64,000 nt of DNA. It comes from Paenibacillus_AR mesotrionivorans. Its GTDB lineage: Bacteria; Bacillota; Bacilli; Paenibacillales; NBRC-103111. How positions within the stretch are numbered: the stretch's first letter is position 1; each line of letters starts with the position of its first letter. The translations under genes and the position numbers were made by a program. A model generated the notes under the pieces. That model was not told where the DNA came from. It did not search any database and worked only from the letters and a program-made list of their open reading frames with translations. Below, one piece after another: positions 17,331-26,404 of this stretch. The stretch lies in assembly GCF_046098205.1 (NCBI RefSeq), contig NZ_JBJURJ010000025.1, positions 1-64,000 on the forward strand, in the 5' to 3' direction.

Positions 17331-19120
17331 CAGGGTGCCTCCTTCCGCAGGGGAAATGTGATGATGGCCTCCAGGCCTCCGCTGTCCACCCGGCGCAGGG
17401 TGACGCCGTAGCCTGTCCCGAAGTACAGCCTGATCCGCCGGTCCACATTGGAAATGCCGATGCCGCTGTATTGGGCATGGGATTGCTCCAGCCTGTCCAT
17501 GATCTCAGCCAGCTGCTCCTCTGTGACTCCGTTACCGTCATCCCGGATGAATACCCGGAGCTCTCCGTCCTCGGCTTCCGCATGGATGGCAATATGCAAG
17601 GGCAGCTTGCCTCCGTGGACAATGCTGTTCTCCACCAGCGGCTGGAGGCTGAATTTCAGCACGTACATCTCCTTTAATTCCTCCGGAACCCGGGCTTCAA
17701 TGTCGATCTGGTCCTGGAAGCGAATTTTCTGGAGGGCCATATACAGCTCCAGATACTCCAGCTCCTGTCCCAGGGTCACAAACCGCTGGTTGAACTTCAT
17801 GGAGAATTCCAGCAGCTTGCCCAAGGCGGTTATCATATTGCTGACATTGCGGTTGGTGTTGGACAGCATGGCCATCAGCTTGATGGAGTTCAGTGTGTTA
17901 AACAAAAAATGGGGGTTGATCTGGGCCTGCAGAGACTGGAAGTTGGCCTCCTCCTTCAGCCTTTGCTCCTCCTCCAGCCGCTTAACGAGCTCTGACAAGC
18001 GGGTAACCATGCGGTTAAAATTATTGCCCAGAAGGGCGATTTCGTCGTTCCCCTTCACCTGCACCGACGTGCGGAAATCTCCGGCCCCCACCTGCTTCAT
18101 GGAGCGGAGCAAAGCGGCGATGGGGCTGGTGAACCGGATCAGGAACAGCACGAAGATTAGAATACCCACACTGAATACGGCCAAAATGGAAAAGACCGAG
18201 CGGTTCATCCGCTTCTCCAGATCCTCGAGAAATTGCTTCTCCGGGACCGGACGCAGAATGGACATGCCCAGCTCGGGGATTTCCGACACATTGACCATAT
18301 ACAGCTGGCCGTTTGCGTCGCGCAGATGCTTAATGGTCTGGGGGTCCCCTTGCAGCTCGGTCAATTCGGCGCCGCTCAGCTCGATGACCTTGTTTCCCTG
18401 GGAATCGCTGACCGTATGGCGGCCGTCCCAGAGCAGCAGTTGGGGAAGCAGTCCGTCCTGTCTGGCAGAGGATTGGGCAAAGGCGGTTTCCACGGGTACG
18501 CCGATGAGGGCCACGCCAAAATCGTAGGTGACCTTGGGATCATGGATGGAACGGGACAGAGCCAGATACCCACCCTCCTGACCGGTTCCCGTATACCCGA
18601 TCTTGCGGTCCAGCAGGAACGGGAGGAACCATTGGGGAAAACCCTTGTTTTCCTTTCCCTGAAGATACCAGGATTCTTCCTGGAAAACTGTAAAATTTTG
18701 TATCATATCAAAGGTATTCAGCGTGGAAACGGCCAGCTCCTTAAAATCGGAGAAAATAAGAAAGGAACCGGAATCCAGGAGCAGGTCGCGGATGGTGGAC
18801 ATCCGTTTTTGCAAGGTGGCAACCTTGTAATAGTTCCCGTAATCGGTGGTCCAATCGGAAATGCCGTCTCCATAATATTCCTGCAAATCCAGCTCCAATA
18901 ATGAGAGCGCTTTAATCATTCGGCCGGCCACATCGTTAGCGGATTGGGCGGAACGGTCCACCAGCTCCTGGTTGGCGGAGTAGACACCTTTGGCTACCGC
19001 CTCCTTGGACGAGCGGGCGTAGCTCCAGAAGATGAGCAGGGTGGGGATGATCACAAAAAACAAAAACGCCACCATCAGCTTTCCGCGGATGGACGTAAAT
19101 GGTTTGGTGCGCAGCGCCAT
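17330..19120 (-). CDS. YesM-type sensor histidine kinase
   Basis: A 596-residue membrane kinase of the LytS/YesM class. It has a first membrane segment at 14-33, an extracellular sensor of about 270 residues, a second membrane segment near 308-328 and a HAMP domain. The His_kinase motif QINPHFLFNTLN contains His404, and the HATPase domain has FSLQPLVENSIVHG, DDGNGV and GIGISNVDRR. It is translated just ahead of the AraC-type regulator with a one-base overlap. The signal is probably an extracellular oligosaccharide or a loaded binding protein. That is inference from the adjoining transporter and lyase genes. Confidence 0.93.
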   Translation of the reverse strand: MALRTKPFTSIRGKLMVAFLFFVIIPTLLIFWSYARSSKEAVAKGVYSANQELVDRSAQSANDVAGRMIKALSLLELDLQEYYGDGISDWTTDYGNYYKVATLQKRMSTIRDLLLDSGSFLIFSDFKELAVSTLNTFDMIQNFTVFQEESWYLQGKENKGFPQWFLPFLLDRKIGYTGTGQEGGYLALSRSIHDPKVTYDFGVALIGVPVETAFAQSSARQDGLLPQLLLWDGRHTVSDSQGNKVIELSGAELTELQGDPQTIKHLRDANGQLYMVNVSEIPELGMSILRPVPEKQFLEDLEKRMNRSVFSILAVFSVGILIFVLFLIRFTSPIAALLRSMKQVGAGDFRTSVQVKGNDEIALLGNNFNRMVTRLSELVKRLEEEQRLKEEANFQSLQAQINPHFLFNTLNSIKLMAMLSNTNRNVSNMITALGKLLEFSMKFNQRFVTLGQELEYLELYMALQKIRFQDQIDIEARVPEELKEMYVLKFSLQPLVENSIVHGGKLPLHIAIHAEAEDGELRVFIRDDGNGVTEEQLAEIMDRLEQSHAQYSGIGISNVDRRIRLYFGTGYGVTLRRVDSGGLEAIITFPLRKEAP

Positions 19121-19219
19121 CGTATCCCCCCTTCAAGCAACATTGCGGAGCTCTAAGGTGAAGTCTATCAAATCTGCCGCAGAAATCAAGGCAGATTTGC
19201 AGGGAACATCCCCCTGGCG

Positions 19220-19404
19220 CTAACGGAACTCTGCGACTCTTAGAGCAGGAAAATGGGCTTGCTGGGCCGCTAACGGAACGGAGCGACTCTTAGAGTAAAA
19301 AATTCGGCTCAAAGGGCCGTTCTGCTCCGGCTAACGGTCTCCTGGTTCCGTTAGAACGGAAACCATCCGGATTTTGGGCGCTAAGCGTCGCATATTTCCG
19401 TTAC
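19220..19404. repeat. Four-unit palindromic array B
   Basis: Units of 26 bp lie at 19220-19245 and 19270-19295 (forward, starting CTAACGGAAC) and at 19329-19354 and 19379-19404 (reverse, ending TTCCGTTA). Left-end spacings are 50, 59 and 50 bp; total 185 bp. After unit 1 comes GAAAATGGGC, and unit 4 carries a similar CAAAATCCGG in its own orientation. The array fills the 470-bp gap between the kinase start and the GH42 terminator. Confidence 0.9.
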
Positions 19405-19520
19405 ACCTACACGCGGCGAATTCTCCGTCCCAATTTGCGTCTTCCCAACCGTTCGCCAGACTGGTACTAAACTTGCCACCCAGACTGGTCGCCTGGGCTT
19501 CTCCGGGTTGGGTTAATACA

Positions 19521-19559
19521 AAAAAGCTCCAGTCCCTTCCCGCAGGAAAAGGCTGGAGC
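19521..19559 (-). terminator. Terminator after the GH42 gene
   Basis: GCTCCAG and CTGGAGC pair, with inner CCTTCC/GGAAAAGG support, and the minus-strand transcript ends in a T-rich run (complement of 19521-19525). It lies 33 bp beyond the stop codon of the beta-galactosidase. Confidence 0.75.
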
Positions 19560-19591
19560 CGGAGCATGTACCTTGTCGCACGAACCTGCGC

Positions 19592-21670
19592 TTACTTACC
19601 CTGCACCTGCCGCGCCAGGATCCGCACGCCGTATGCGGAAAGCTCCAGGCTGCCGCCGCGGAGCGTCTCCCCACTTTCTACATCCCGGTAGGTCTGCTGG
19701 TCCAGCATAACCTGACGGACCGTGCCGTTGAAGTTCATCACAAACAGGTACTCCTCCGTTTCGCTGGAACGGGCCTGAACGGAGACACCTTCGGGCAGAG
19801 CCGGCAGCAGCGGCTCCACCCCCGCCTCACGGCACAGCGCCTGGTAGTAGTCACGGTAGAAGGGGTCAGCAGCCCGGGTCGCCAGGTAATAAGCCCGGCC
19901 TTGACCTAACTTGTTCACCGTCAGCGCAGGCCGTCCGGCATAAAAATCATCCCGGTACACCCCCAGCACCTCCGCGGTTTCTGCGTGGACCAGCTCGCAC
20001 AGCTGCACGGAATCGTATTCCTCCGCCAGTCCAGGCAAGACTCCCGCCGAGGAAGGCTGCAGCACAATTCCATTTTGCTCCCCGTCATAAAGAGCGTCCA
20101 TTTCCTCCGCCCAGATGCCCAGCACTTTCCGTAGCGGACCCGGGAAACCTCCCAGATGGCACAGATCATGCTCATCCACAATGCCCGACCAGTAGGTGGA
20201 CGCCAACATCCCCCCATCCCGGACAAAACGCTCCAGCTTTTCCCCCGTTTCCTGCGTGCAAAGATACAACATGGGAGCGGCCACAAGCTTGTAGCCCGTT
20301 AGATCATCCTCCGGTCCCACGATGTCCGCTGGAATCCCCAGCTCCCAGAAGGCACGGTAATGCTGGATCACGGTGTTTTCGTAGTGGATGCCCATATTCC
20401 GCGGCCCTTGTGCATCCTTCACCGCCCACCGGTTATCCCAATCGAACATTATCGCCACCTTGGCGTCAGTGCTTGTGCCCAGCACCTCGTGGAGCCCCTC
20501 CAGAGTTTCGCCCAGCTCCGCCACATCCCGGAACACCCGGGTATGCTCATGCCCTACATGGTCGACAACGGCACCATGGAACTTTTCGCTGGAGCCGCGG
20601 CTTTTGCGCCATTGGAAATATTGAACCGTTTCCGAGCCATGCGCAACCGCCTGAAGAGAGGACAGCCGGTGCATCCCCGGCTTCTTCAGCTTGCTCACCG
20701 CCTGCCAGTTGGTCAGGGAAGGCGTGCTTTCCATCAGCATAAAGGGTTTATGCTTGAGGCTGCGGAACAGATCGTGGTTAAAAGCGAAATGGACCGCCTG
20801 CCCCAGCTCATCCGGCGGCTGATGCCAGGTGGGGTACGCATCCCAGGAGACCACGTCCAGCACCTTGGCCAGCTTGCGGTAATCCAGCCCCTCGAACAGA
20901 TCCATCAGATTGGCTGTGGCAGGCAGCTCCGGGTTCACCTTACGCAAAGGCTCAAGCTCATGCATATAAAATTTGATCGTCTGATCGGTGACAAACCGCT
21001 TCCAGTCCAGATTCTGTCCGTGCACCATCCGCTCTCCGTGGGGTGCTGGGGATTCCACCTGGGCCCAATCCGTATAGGTATGGGACCAGAAGCTGGTCCA
21101 CCAGGCTAGATTCAGAGCCTCAAGCGAGCCGTATTTCTTTTGGAGCCAAAGCCGGAAAGCCTCCTGGCAATACGGACAGTGGCAATCGCCGCCCAGTTCG
21201 TTGGAGATATGCCAGCCCACAACAGCAGGATGATGCGCGTAGCGTTCCGCCAATTTGGCGTTCATGATGGCCGTTTTTTCCCGATAGACAGGTGAGCTAT
21301 AGCAGTGGTTATGACGCATGCCGTGGAGGTTGCGCACCCGGTTGGCGCCTACCCGCAGCACCTCGGGATACTGATGGGACATCCAAGTGGGACGGGCGCC
21401 TGTGGGCGTGGCCAGCCAAGCGAAGATTCCCTCCTCGGCAAAACGGTCCAGCACCCGGTCCAGCCAGCCAAAATCAAAACGGCCCTCCTCCGGCTCCAAG
21501 GCGCTCCAGGCAAAAATGGCAACGGACATCACATTGCAATGGGCCAGCTTCATCAGCCGGATGTCCTCCTCCAGCACGTGGGGGTCATGCTGCCATTGGT
21601 CCGGGTTATAATCGGCTCCGTGCATAAAAACCGGGAGCTTGTCACTGATAGGGGGAAAACGCTTGCGCAT
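19592..21670 (-). CDS. Beta-galactosidase, glycoside hydrolase family 42
   Basis: A 692-residue enzyme without a signal peptide, so it acts on imported beta-galactosides. The TIM barrel holds acid/base Glu158 in HISNELGG and nucleophile Glu314 in MLMESTPS. C123 with C163, C165 and C168 (in DCHCPYC) gives the four-Cys zinc site seen in many GH42 enzymes. The trimerisation domain and a small C-terminal beta domain follow to full family length. It is divergent from an AraC-type regulator at 21801, the likely activator, with a promoter at 21697-21725 and a GGAGGAG ribosome site. Confidence 0.95.
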   Translation of the reverse strand: MRKRFPPISDKLPVFMHGADYNPDQWQHDPHVLEEDIRLMKLAHCNVMSVAIFAWSALEPEEGRFDFGWLDRVLDRFAEEGIFAWLATPTGARPTWMSHQYPEVLRVGANRVRNLHGMRHNHCYSSPVYREKTAIMNAKLAERYAHHPAVVGWHISNELGGDCHCPYCQEAFRLWLQKKYGSLEALNLAWWTSFWSHTYTDWAQVESPAPHGERMVHGQNLDWKRFVTDQTIKFYMHELEPLRKVNPELPATANLMDLFEGLDYRKLAKVLDVVSWDAYPTWHQPPDELGQAVHFAFNHDLFRSLKHKPFMLMESTPSLTNWQAVSKLKKPGMHRLSSLQAVAHGSETVQYFQWRKSRGSSEKFHGAVVDHVGHEHTRVFRDVAELGETLEGLHEVLGTSTDAKVAIMFDWDNRWAVKDAQGPRNMGIHYENTVIQHYRAFWELGIPADIVGPEDDLTGYKLVAAPMLYLCTQETGEKLERFVRDGGMLASTYWSGIVDEHDLCHLGGFPGPLRKVLGIWAEEMDALYDGEQNGIVLQPSSAGVLPGLAEEYDSVQLCELVHAETAEVLGVYRDDFYAGRPALTVNKLGQGRAYYLATRAADPFYRDYYQALCREAGVEPLLPALPEGVSVQARSSETEEYLFVMNFNGTVRQVMLDQQTYRDVESGETLRGGSLELSAYGVRILARQVQGK

Positions 21671-21696
21671 CGGATTACCACTCCTCCAAAAATTAT

Positions 21697-21725
21697 ACTA
21701 TACTCGTATTATAACTCTCGCCCAA
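21697..21725 (-). promoter_or_regulatory. Probable promoter of the GH42 gene
   Basis: On the minus strand TTGGGC (21720-21725) and TATAGT (21697-21702) are 17 bp apart. A second TATAAT lies inside the spacer, so the exact start is uncertain. The intergenic space to the divergent AraC gene is 130 bp. Confidence 0.5.
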
Positions 21726-21800
21726 GCTAAAACCGTATAAGGATTGAAGTATTGTTATAGCATATAATGAACATTTTCTTGTAAAAGGAGCTCCCTATAC

Positions 21801-22730
21801 ATGGGTCACCTGCCCGATTTTCTTACTTTTCTGCTGGCCCCCGGTACGCCGGATTCGCTGCCGCTCCGGCTGCAATCCCTGGGCCGCCATGACCAGACCT
21901 ATATTCACCGTCCGGAAGGGTTCCCCCACAGCCAGCTGCTATGGTCGTCAGCGGGCGACGGGCGCTTTGAATTTGCGGAGGCAGGCAGCTTCAGCTTGCC
22001 CGAAGGCTGCGCCCTTTATCTTCCCGGCGGTGTCCCCCACGAATATGGCCCCCGGTCCGGCCCGTGGCAACTCTCCTTTCTCAGCTTCGACGGACCAGCG
22101 GCGGAGACCATCGCCACAAGCTGCGGTATGGCGCCTTGTACGCCTTTTCCGCTGGAAGGAGCCGGTGAAATTCTCCGGCAGGGACTGGAGGAGCTGTGGC
22201 AGGACATCCACCATGGTGCGGAAGGCGGCGAACGCCGCTATTCGGGCCAGCTCTACTCCCTGCTGCTGGCAGCCGGGGAAGCGGCTTCCGCCAACCAGCC
22301 CACGCCCAGGCAAACCAGTCCGGGTCCGGCCGGCAGCACCATACCCCTGGCCGCCTCTCCCGCGGAGTTGGCCTTCCGCCAGGCGCTGCGCCTCATGGAG
22401 CAGCATTATACCGAGCAATTGGACATGTCCAACCTGGCCAGGACCGTCGGGTATTCCGTGCAGCATTTCCAGCGGATTTTCAAACAAGCCTGCGGCATGC
22501 CTCCCCATGTTTATCTGCAGCGGCTGCGCCTTCACCGCTCCCTGGAATGGCTGATGGAGGAATCCTCGCCCTCCGTCAGGGATGTAGCTGCCCGGCTGGG
22601 CTGGGAGGCTAACTACTACATCCGGGTGTTCCGGGAGCATTACGGCATGGCGCCCGGACAATACCGCCGCTCTGCCGGGCCCGGCAGGCAAACCAAAAAC
22701 CCTTCGCAGCTCCCGGACGTGGAAGAGTGA
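21801..22730 (+). CDS. AraC-family transcriptional regulator with cupin sensor
   Basis: A 309-residue regulator. The N-terminal half is a cupin-type sugar-sensing domain (YLPGGVPHEYGP near residue 75). A Pro/Ser-rich linker occupies about 160-190. The C-terminal 100 residues hold two helix-turn-helix units, with MSNLARTVGYSVQHFQRIFK and VRDVAARLGWEANYYIRVF. AAAGGAG precedes the ATG. It is divergent from the GH42 gene and probably activates it in response to a beta-galactoside. A weak inverted repeat overlaps the end of the gene (GAAGGGTT arm near 22730). Confidence 0.92.
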   Translation: MGHLPDFLTFLLAPGTPDSLPLRLQSLGRHDQTYIHRPEGFPHSQLLWSSAGDGRFEFAEAGSFSLPEGCALYLPGGVPHEYGPRSGPWQLSFLSFDGPAAETIATSCGMAPCTPFPLEGAGEILRQGLEELWQDIHHGAEGGERRYSGQLYSLLLAAGEAASANQPTPRQTSPGPAGSTIPLAASPAELAFRQALRLMEQHYTEQLDMSNLARTVGYSVQHFQRIFKQACGMPPHVYLQRLRLHRSLEWLMEESSPSVRDVAARLGWEANYYIRVFREHYGMAPGQYRRSAGPGRQTKNPSQLPDVEE

Positions 22731-22802
22731 AGGGTTCGGTTTCGAATGTGAATTTGGATGCAAGTTTTGATACAGAAATATATTTACAGCTCCCCTGGCG
22801 GC

Positions 22803-23783
22803 TCAAACTCCGTTGCCAGACTGCTCCTTCAGGAAGGCTTCAATATCGGCAAGCTGCGGAATAGCCGGGATGGCTCCCTTGCGGAGTGTGATCAGTGCTC
22901 CTGCCGCGTTGGCGAAGGCCGCCATGGACTGGGCCGCAGCGGCGTCCAACCGCTCCACCGCCCCTCCCCATTCCATTAGCTTTAGCAAAAAGCCGGCCAG
23001 ATAGCAGTCTCCCGCACCTGTAGTGTCCACCGCTTGGACAGCACGGCCGGGCACCCGGCGGCATTCCCCACCTAGCCGGAAGAAGGAGCCCTCCGCCCCA
23101 AGGGTGACCAGGATAATCGGAGTCTTAAACTCCCGGTACAGCTGCTCCGTGCCTGCCTCCAGGTTCTGTTCGCCGGTGAGGAATTCCAGTTCTTCCTCGG
23201 AAAGCTTGACGATATGGGCCAGCTCCAAACCCTCCCGAATCCGCAGCTTGGCCTCGTCCAGGCTCCTCCACAGCGCCGGCCGGAGATTCGGGTCGTAGCT
23301 CACCAGCTTGCCCAAGCTCCGGGCCAGCCGGACCGCATGCAGCGTGGCCGAAGCGGAGGGTTCATCCGTCAGGGAAACAGAGCCAAAATGAAGCAGGCCG
23401 GCCTCGGCCACAAGGTCTTCCTGTACTTCCTCCGGGGTAAGCATCATATCCGCTCCGGGACTGCGGTAAAAGCTGAAGGAGCGGTCCCCGTCCGGCTGCA
23501 AATGGACAAAAGCCAGGGTAGTCCGGTATGGCTCCGAAAGCACCAGCCCCCGGGTATCCACTCCCGCCTGCTCCAGCACCTGCTGCAGAAATTCCCCGAA
23601 GGTGTCCTTCCCCACCTTTCCGATAAATCCGCTTTTGCGGCCCCACTTGGCCAACGCCGCCATCACATTGGCAGGGGCTCCGCCGGGATTGGCCGAAAAG
23701 CTTTGAAACCCGTATTCATTGGACCCTGCGGGTGTAAAATCGATCAGTACCTCGCCTACAGTGATAGCATCCAACATCCCCAT
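22803..23783 (-). CDS. PfkB-family carbohydrate kinase, fructokinase-like
   Basis: A 326-residue cytoplasmic sugar kinase. The N-terminal GGAPANVMAALAKWG (near 33-47) and the catalytic signature DTTGAGDCYLAGF, with its Asp as base near residue 250, identify the ribokinase/PfkB fold. A fructokinase role is the best guess by family resemblance; other hexoses or ketosugar acids are possible. AAGGAGGAG precedes the ATG. A perfect GTAATCGATTAC operator lies at 23801-23812, 18 bp ahead of the start, so the upstream LacI-type gene at 23955-24962 very likely controls it. Confidence 0.9.
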   Translation of the reverse strand: MGMLDAITVGEVLIDFTPAGSNEYGFQSFSANPGGAPANVMAALAKWGRKSGFIGKVGKDTFGEFLQQVLEQAGVDTRGLVLSEPYRTTLAFVHLQPDGDRSFSFYRSPGADMMLTPEEVQEDLVAEAGLLHFGSVSLTDEPSASATLHAVRLARSLGKLVSYDPNLRPALWRSLDEAKLRIREGLELAHIVKLSEEELEFLTGEQNLEAGTEQLYREFKTPIILVTLGAEGSFFRLGGECRRVPGRAVQAVDTTGAGDCYLAGFLLKLMEWGGAVERLDAAAAQSMAAFANAAGALITLRKGAIPAIPQLADIEAFLKEQSGNGV

Positions 23784-23800
23784 CTCCTCCTTAGAATTAG

Positions 23801-23812
23801 GTAATCGATTAC
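23801..23812. promoter_or_regulatory. LacI-type operator of the kinase gene
   Basis: GTAATCGATTAC is a perfect 12-bp palindrome with the central CG typical of LacI/GalR sites. It matches GTAAACGATTAC ahead of the LacI gene in 11 of 12 positions and lies just upstream of the kinase ribosome site. Confidence 0.8.
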
Positions 23813-23954
23813 GTCATTATGCTGCCCGGGCTACATTCTATCCGGACATGGTGGTTCCAGCCACTGCAGCTCCCAGTCAGTCTCCTTCTCAGCGCGCGGC
23901 TTGGTCCGCATGAGGCTGTCAAACGCCTGATGCGGCCAGAGCAGAGTCCCCTTG

Positions 23955-24962
23955 CTACACCGAAGCCCGCAGCACCAGACGGGTGGGCAGGCGTACCAGC
24001 TCCGGTTCTTTGTCAGGCTGCACGATCCGGTCCAGCACCATCCGTGCCGCTGTTTGGCCCAGCTTAAATGCCGGCTGCTTCACCACCGTCAGGGCAGGTG
24101 TGGTAATCCGCGACCAGTCATAATCGTCGAACCCCACCAAGGCCATTTTGCCCGGAAGAGAGACTCCCGCCTCCTGAAAAAAGCACAAGGCCCCCATGGC
24201 CATCTGGTTATCCCCTGCGAACAGCGCCGTAACGCCACCTTCCTCATAAAGCCGACGCGCCAGACGATAACCGCTGTCGAAGCCGTTCTCTCCGGGTGAA
24301 AGGGCAGCCGCCAGCTCCGGGAGGAAGGGTACACCCGCCTCCTCCAGCCCCTGCCGGTAACCCTGGAGCCGTTCCTCCGTGGAGGAGATGCCCGGCACCG
24401 GCGACAGAAACCCGATCCTGCGGTGGCCCTGCCTAATCAACAGCCGGGTAGTCTCCAAGGCTCCACCCATGCCATCCGCCAGCACACAATCCCCGCTGAG
24501 GCCTTCGGGACGGCGGTCCACACAGACCACAGGAATTGCATGGCCTACCGTTCCGTCCACGAAGGTATGGTCCCCGGGAGCCGGGGCCAGAATCAACCCG
24601 TCAATCTGCTGCGCCAGGAAGAGGCGGAGCTGCTCCTTTTCCACCTGCACACTTTCCTTGGTATTCCCCAGAACCAGATTGTATCCGTTCTCCATCAGGA
24701 CGCTTTCAATCCCCTGGGCCACGGACATAAAAAAATAATTGGAGGAATCCCCCGGCAGCATCGGCACCAAAAGCCCGATAATCCCGGATTTTTTGCTGCG
24801 CAAATTCCGGGCGACGAAGTTGGGGGTATAATGCAGCTCTGCCATGGCCTCCTGCACACGGAGGCGGGTTTCCTCGCTGACAAAACGGGTGCCGTTAATC
24901 ACATGCGAGACTGTAGCGGTGGACACCTGGGCCGCTTTGGCCACATCCTTAATATTGGGCAT
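23955..24962 (-). CDS. LacI-family transcriptional repressor
   Basis: A 335-residue repressor. The N-terminal helix-turn-helix NIKDVAKAAQVSTATVSHV (3-21) and the hinge helix near residues 50-58 (FVARNLRSKK) are followed by a periplasmic-binding-protein-like effector domain (60-335). Operator-like sites GTAAACGATTAC (24982-24993) and GTAATCGATTAC (23801-23812) flank the gene, which points to autoregulation and control of the PfkB kinase. Given that target, a sugar or sugar phosphate is the likely effector. Confidence 0.93.
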   Translation of the reverse strand: MPNIKDVAKAAQVSTATVSHVINGTRFVSEETRLRVQEAMAELHYTPNFVARNLRSKKSGIIGLLVPMLPGDSSNYFFMSVAQGIESVLMENGYNLVLGNTKESVQVEKEQLRLFLAQQIDGLILAPAPGDHTFVDGTVGHAIPVVCVDRRPEGLSGDCVLADGMGGALETTRLLIRQGHRRIGFLSPVPGISSTEERLQGYRQGLEEAGVPFLPELAAALSPGENGFDSGYRLARRLYEEGGVTALFAGDNQMAMGALCFFQEAGVSLPGKMALVGFDDYDWSRITTPALTVVKQPAFKLGQTAARMVLDRIVQPDKEPELVRLPTRLVLRASV

Positions 24963-24981
24963 ACAGGCTCCCCTTTTTCAC

Positions 24982-24993
24982 GTAAACGATTAC
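24982..24993. promoter_or_regulatory. LacI-type operator ahead of the repressor gene
   Basis: GTAAACGATTAC, a near-perfect palindrome with central CG, lies 20 bp before the repressor start codon. It is the partner of the site at 23801. Confidence 0.75.
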
Positions 24994-25068
24994 GTATCCG
25001 GTATTACATTCATTCTACTGTTCTCTGTATATCGCAGTCAATATGGAAAAATTCGCCGGAACCTAAAA

Positions 25069-25100
25069 AAAGCCGGCCGGATATTTGTCCGGCCAGCTTT
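25069..25100 (-). terminator. Terminator after the 2-hydroxyacid dehydrogenase
   Basis: AAAGCCGGCCGGA and TCCGGCCAGCTTT form a 13-bp stem with one wobble around a 6-nt loop, and the minus-strand transcript ends in seven T. It lies 41 bp after the stop codon. Confidence 0.85.
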
Positions 25101-25140
25101 CTTTGAAGCAGCAGTACACCGCTGTATAAGCGACTCATTT

Positions 25141-26127
25141 TCAACCAACTGTCATATGCCGGTAGCTGTTGCCCACGAACATCGGCTCCAGCCCCTGTTC
25201 AACCCGTTCAATATTGGCAAAAGCCTGGGTGTATACGTGGATCAGCGTATCCCGTGTGCCACCGCCGATATGCGGAGTGGCAATCACCTGCTCCAATTGC
25301 AGCAGCGGATGGTCTGCCGGAACAGGCTCCTGTTCCCAAACATCCAGTCCCGCACCTTTGATTTCGCCTGCCACCAATGCCTCGTATAGGGCCTTTTCAT
25401 CCACAACTCCGCCCCTGGCCACGTTAATCAGCACCGCATTGGATTTCATCAATTGCAGACGCTGCCGGTTGATCAGATGGCGTGTGCCGGGAACCAGCGG
25501 AACGTGGACGCTGACAATGTCAGATTGGCACAGAAGCTCCTCCAGCCCGACAAACCGGGCTCCCAGCTCCTTTTCCTTTTGCTCCGGAAGAGGCCGTTGA
25601 TCATAATACAATATATCGGTACCCATCGCCTTGGAGCGCACAGCTGTTTCCCAGCCTACATAGCCCATCCCGATGAGACCGTGGGTTTTGCCCTTCATCT
25701 CGTAGGAATCCGGCCGCAGGGCCCAGGTCAGCCACTCTCCCTGCTTAGTGCGGGTGTTGGCATACGGAAGCTTGCGGTACAGGGACAGGATGAGCATCAG
25801 GGTCAGCTCTGCCACACAGACTGCATTGCAGCCGGGTATGTTAGAAACGGAAATTCCTCTTTCCGAAGCGGCCGCCATATCGATATTATCCAGGCCCACA
25901 CCGCATTTTTGAATATGTTTGGCCTTCTTGGCTTGAGAGATCAGCGCTGCCGTAACGGGAAATACCGTCGCCATCAGATAGGAGGCCTGGCCCAGCTCCT
26001 TTTCCTTGGCTGCTTCGTCGCACTGGTCCCAGAATACCAGCTCATACCCTCTCGGCATCCGTGAACGGAGAAGCTCCTTCATATCCGCTGTCATCGTATC
26101 GAAGTATAAAATCCTTTGGCCTGTCAT
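25141..26127 (-). CDS. D-2-hydroxyacid dehydrogenase, NAD(P)-dependent
   Basis: A 328-residue cytoplasmic oxidoreductase of the phosphoglycerate/D-lactate dehydrogenase family. The Rossmann motif GLIGMGYVGWETA is near residue 150, the catalytic Arg lies in INVARGGVVDE (about 235), the Glu follows near 265 and the His is in ATPHIGGGT (about 285). It is 328 residues long and lacks an ACT domain, so it is not a classic serine-pathway SerA. It stands alone between the LacI gene and an AraC regulator. A role in a sugar-acid or keto-acid route is plausible but unproven. Confidence 0.9.
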   Translation of the reverse strand: MTGQRILYFDTMTADMKELLRSRMPRGYELVFWDQCDEAAKEKELGQASYLMATVFPVTAALISQAKKAKHIQKCGVGLDNIDMAAASERGISVSNIPGCNAVCVAELTLMLILSLYRKLPYANTRTKQGEWLTWALRPDSYEMKGKTHGLIGMGYVGWETAVRSKAMGTDILYYDQRPLPEQKEKELGARFVGLEELLCQSDIVSVHVPLVPGTRHLINRQRLQLMKSNAVLINVARGGVVDEKALYEALVAGEIKGAGLDVWEQEPVPADHPLLQLEQVIATPHIGGGTRDTLIHVYTQAFANIERVEQGLEPMFVGNSYRHMTVG

Positions 26128-26404
26128 GCTGTGCGCCTCCTAAGAACATGGGTAATGATTCCCTCGGTCAAGATTACTGTATTAAGGTACCACCCCGGAG
26201 GTAGAGCGTCAATCGGGTATGTGATGTTTTCTGACATTTTGCGTGATGGAACTTTTTTCGAGTTTTTTCTTGTCTGATAAAATATAATTATGCATCAATA
26301 AAATTTGCATATAAAAGTGTGTCTGACCATCTGATCCCACTCCGGATGCAGCCAAACCGTTATAATAAAAGGAGTTCTTATGTAACCAATAGGAGGGGTT
26401 TTCT

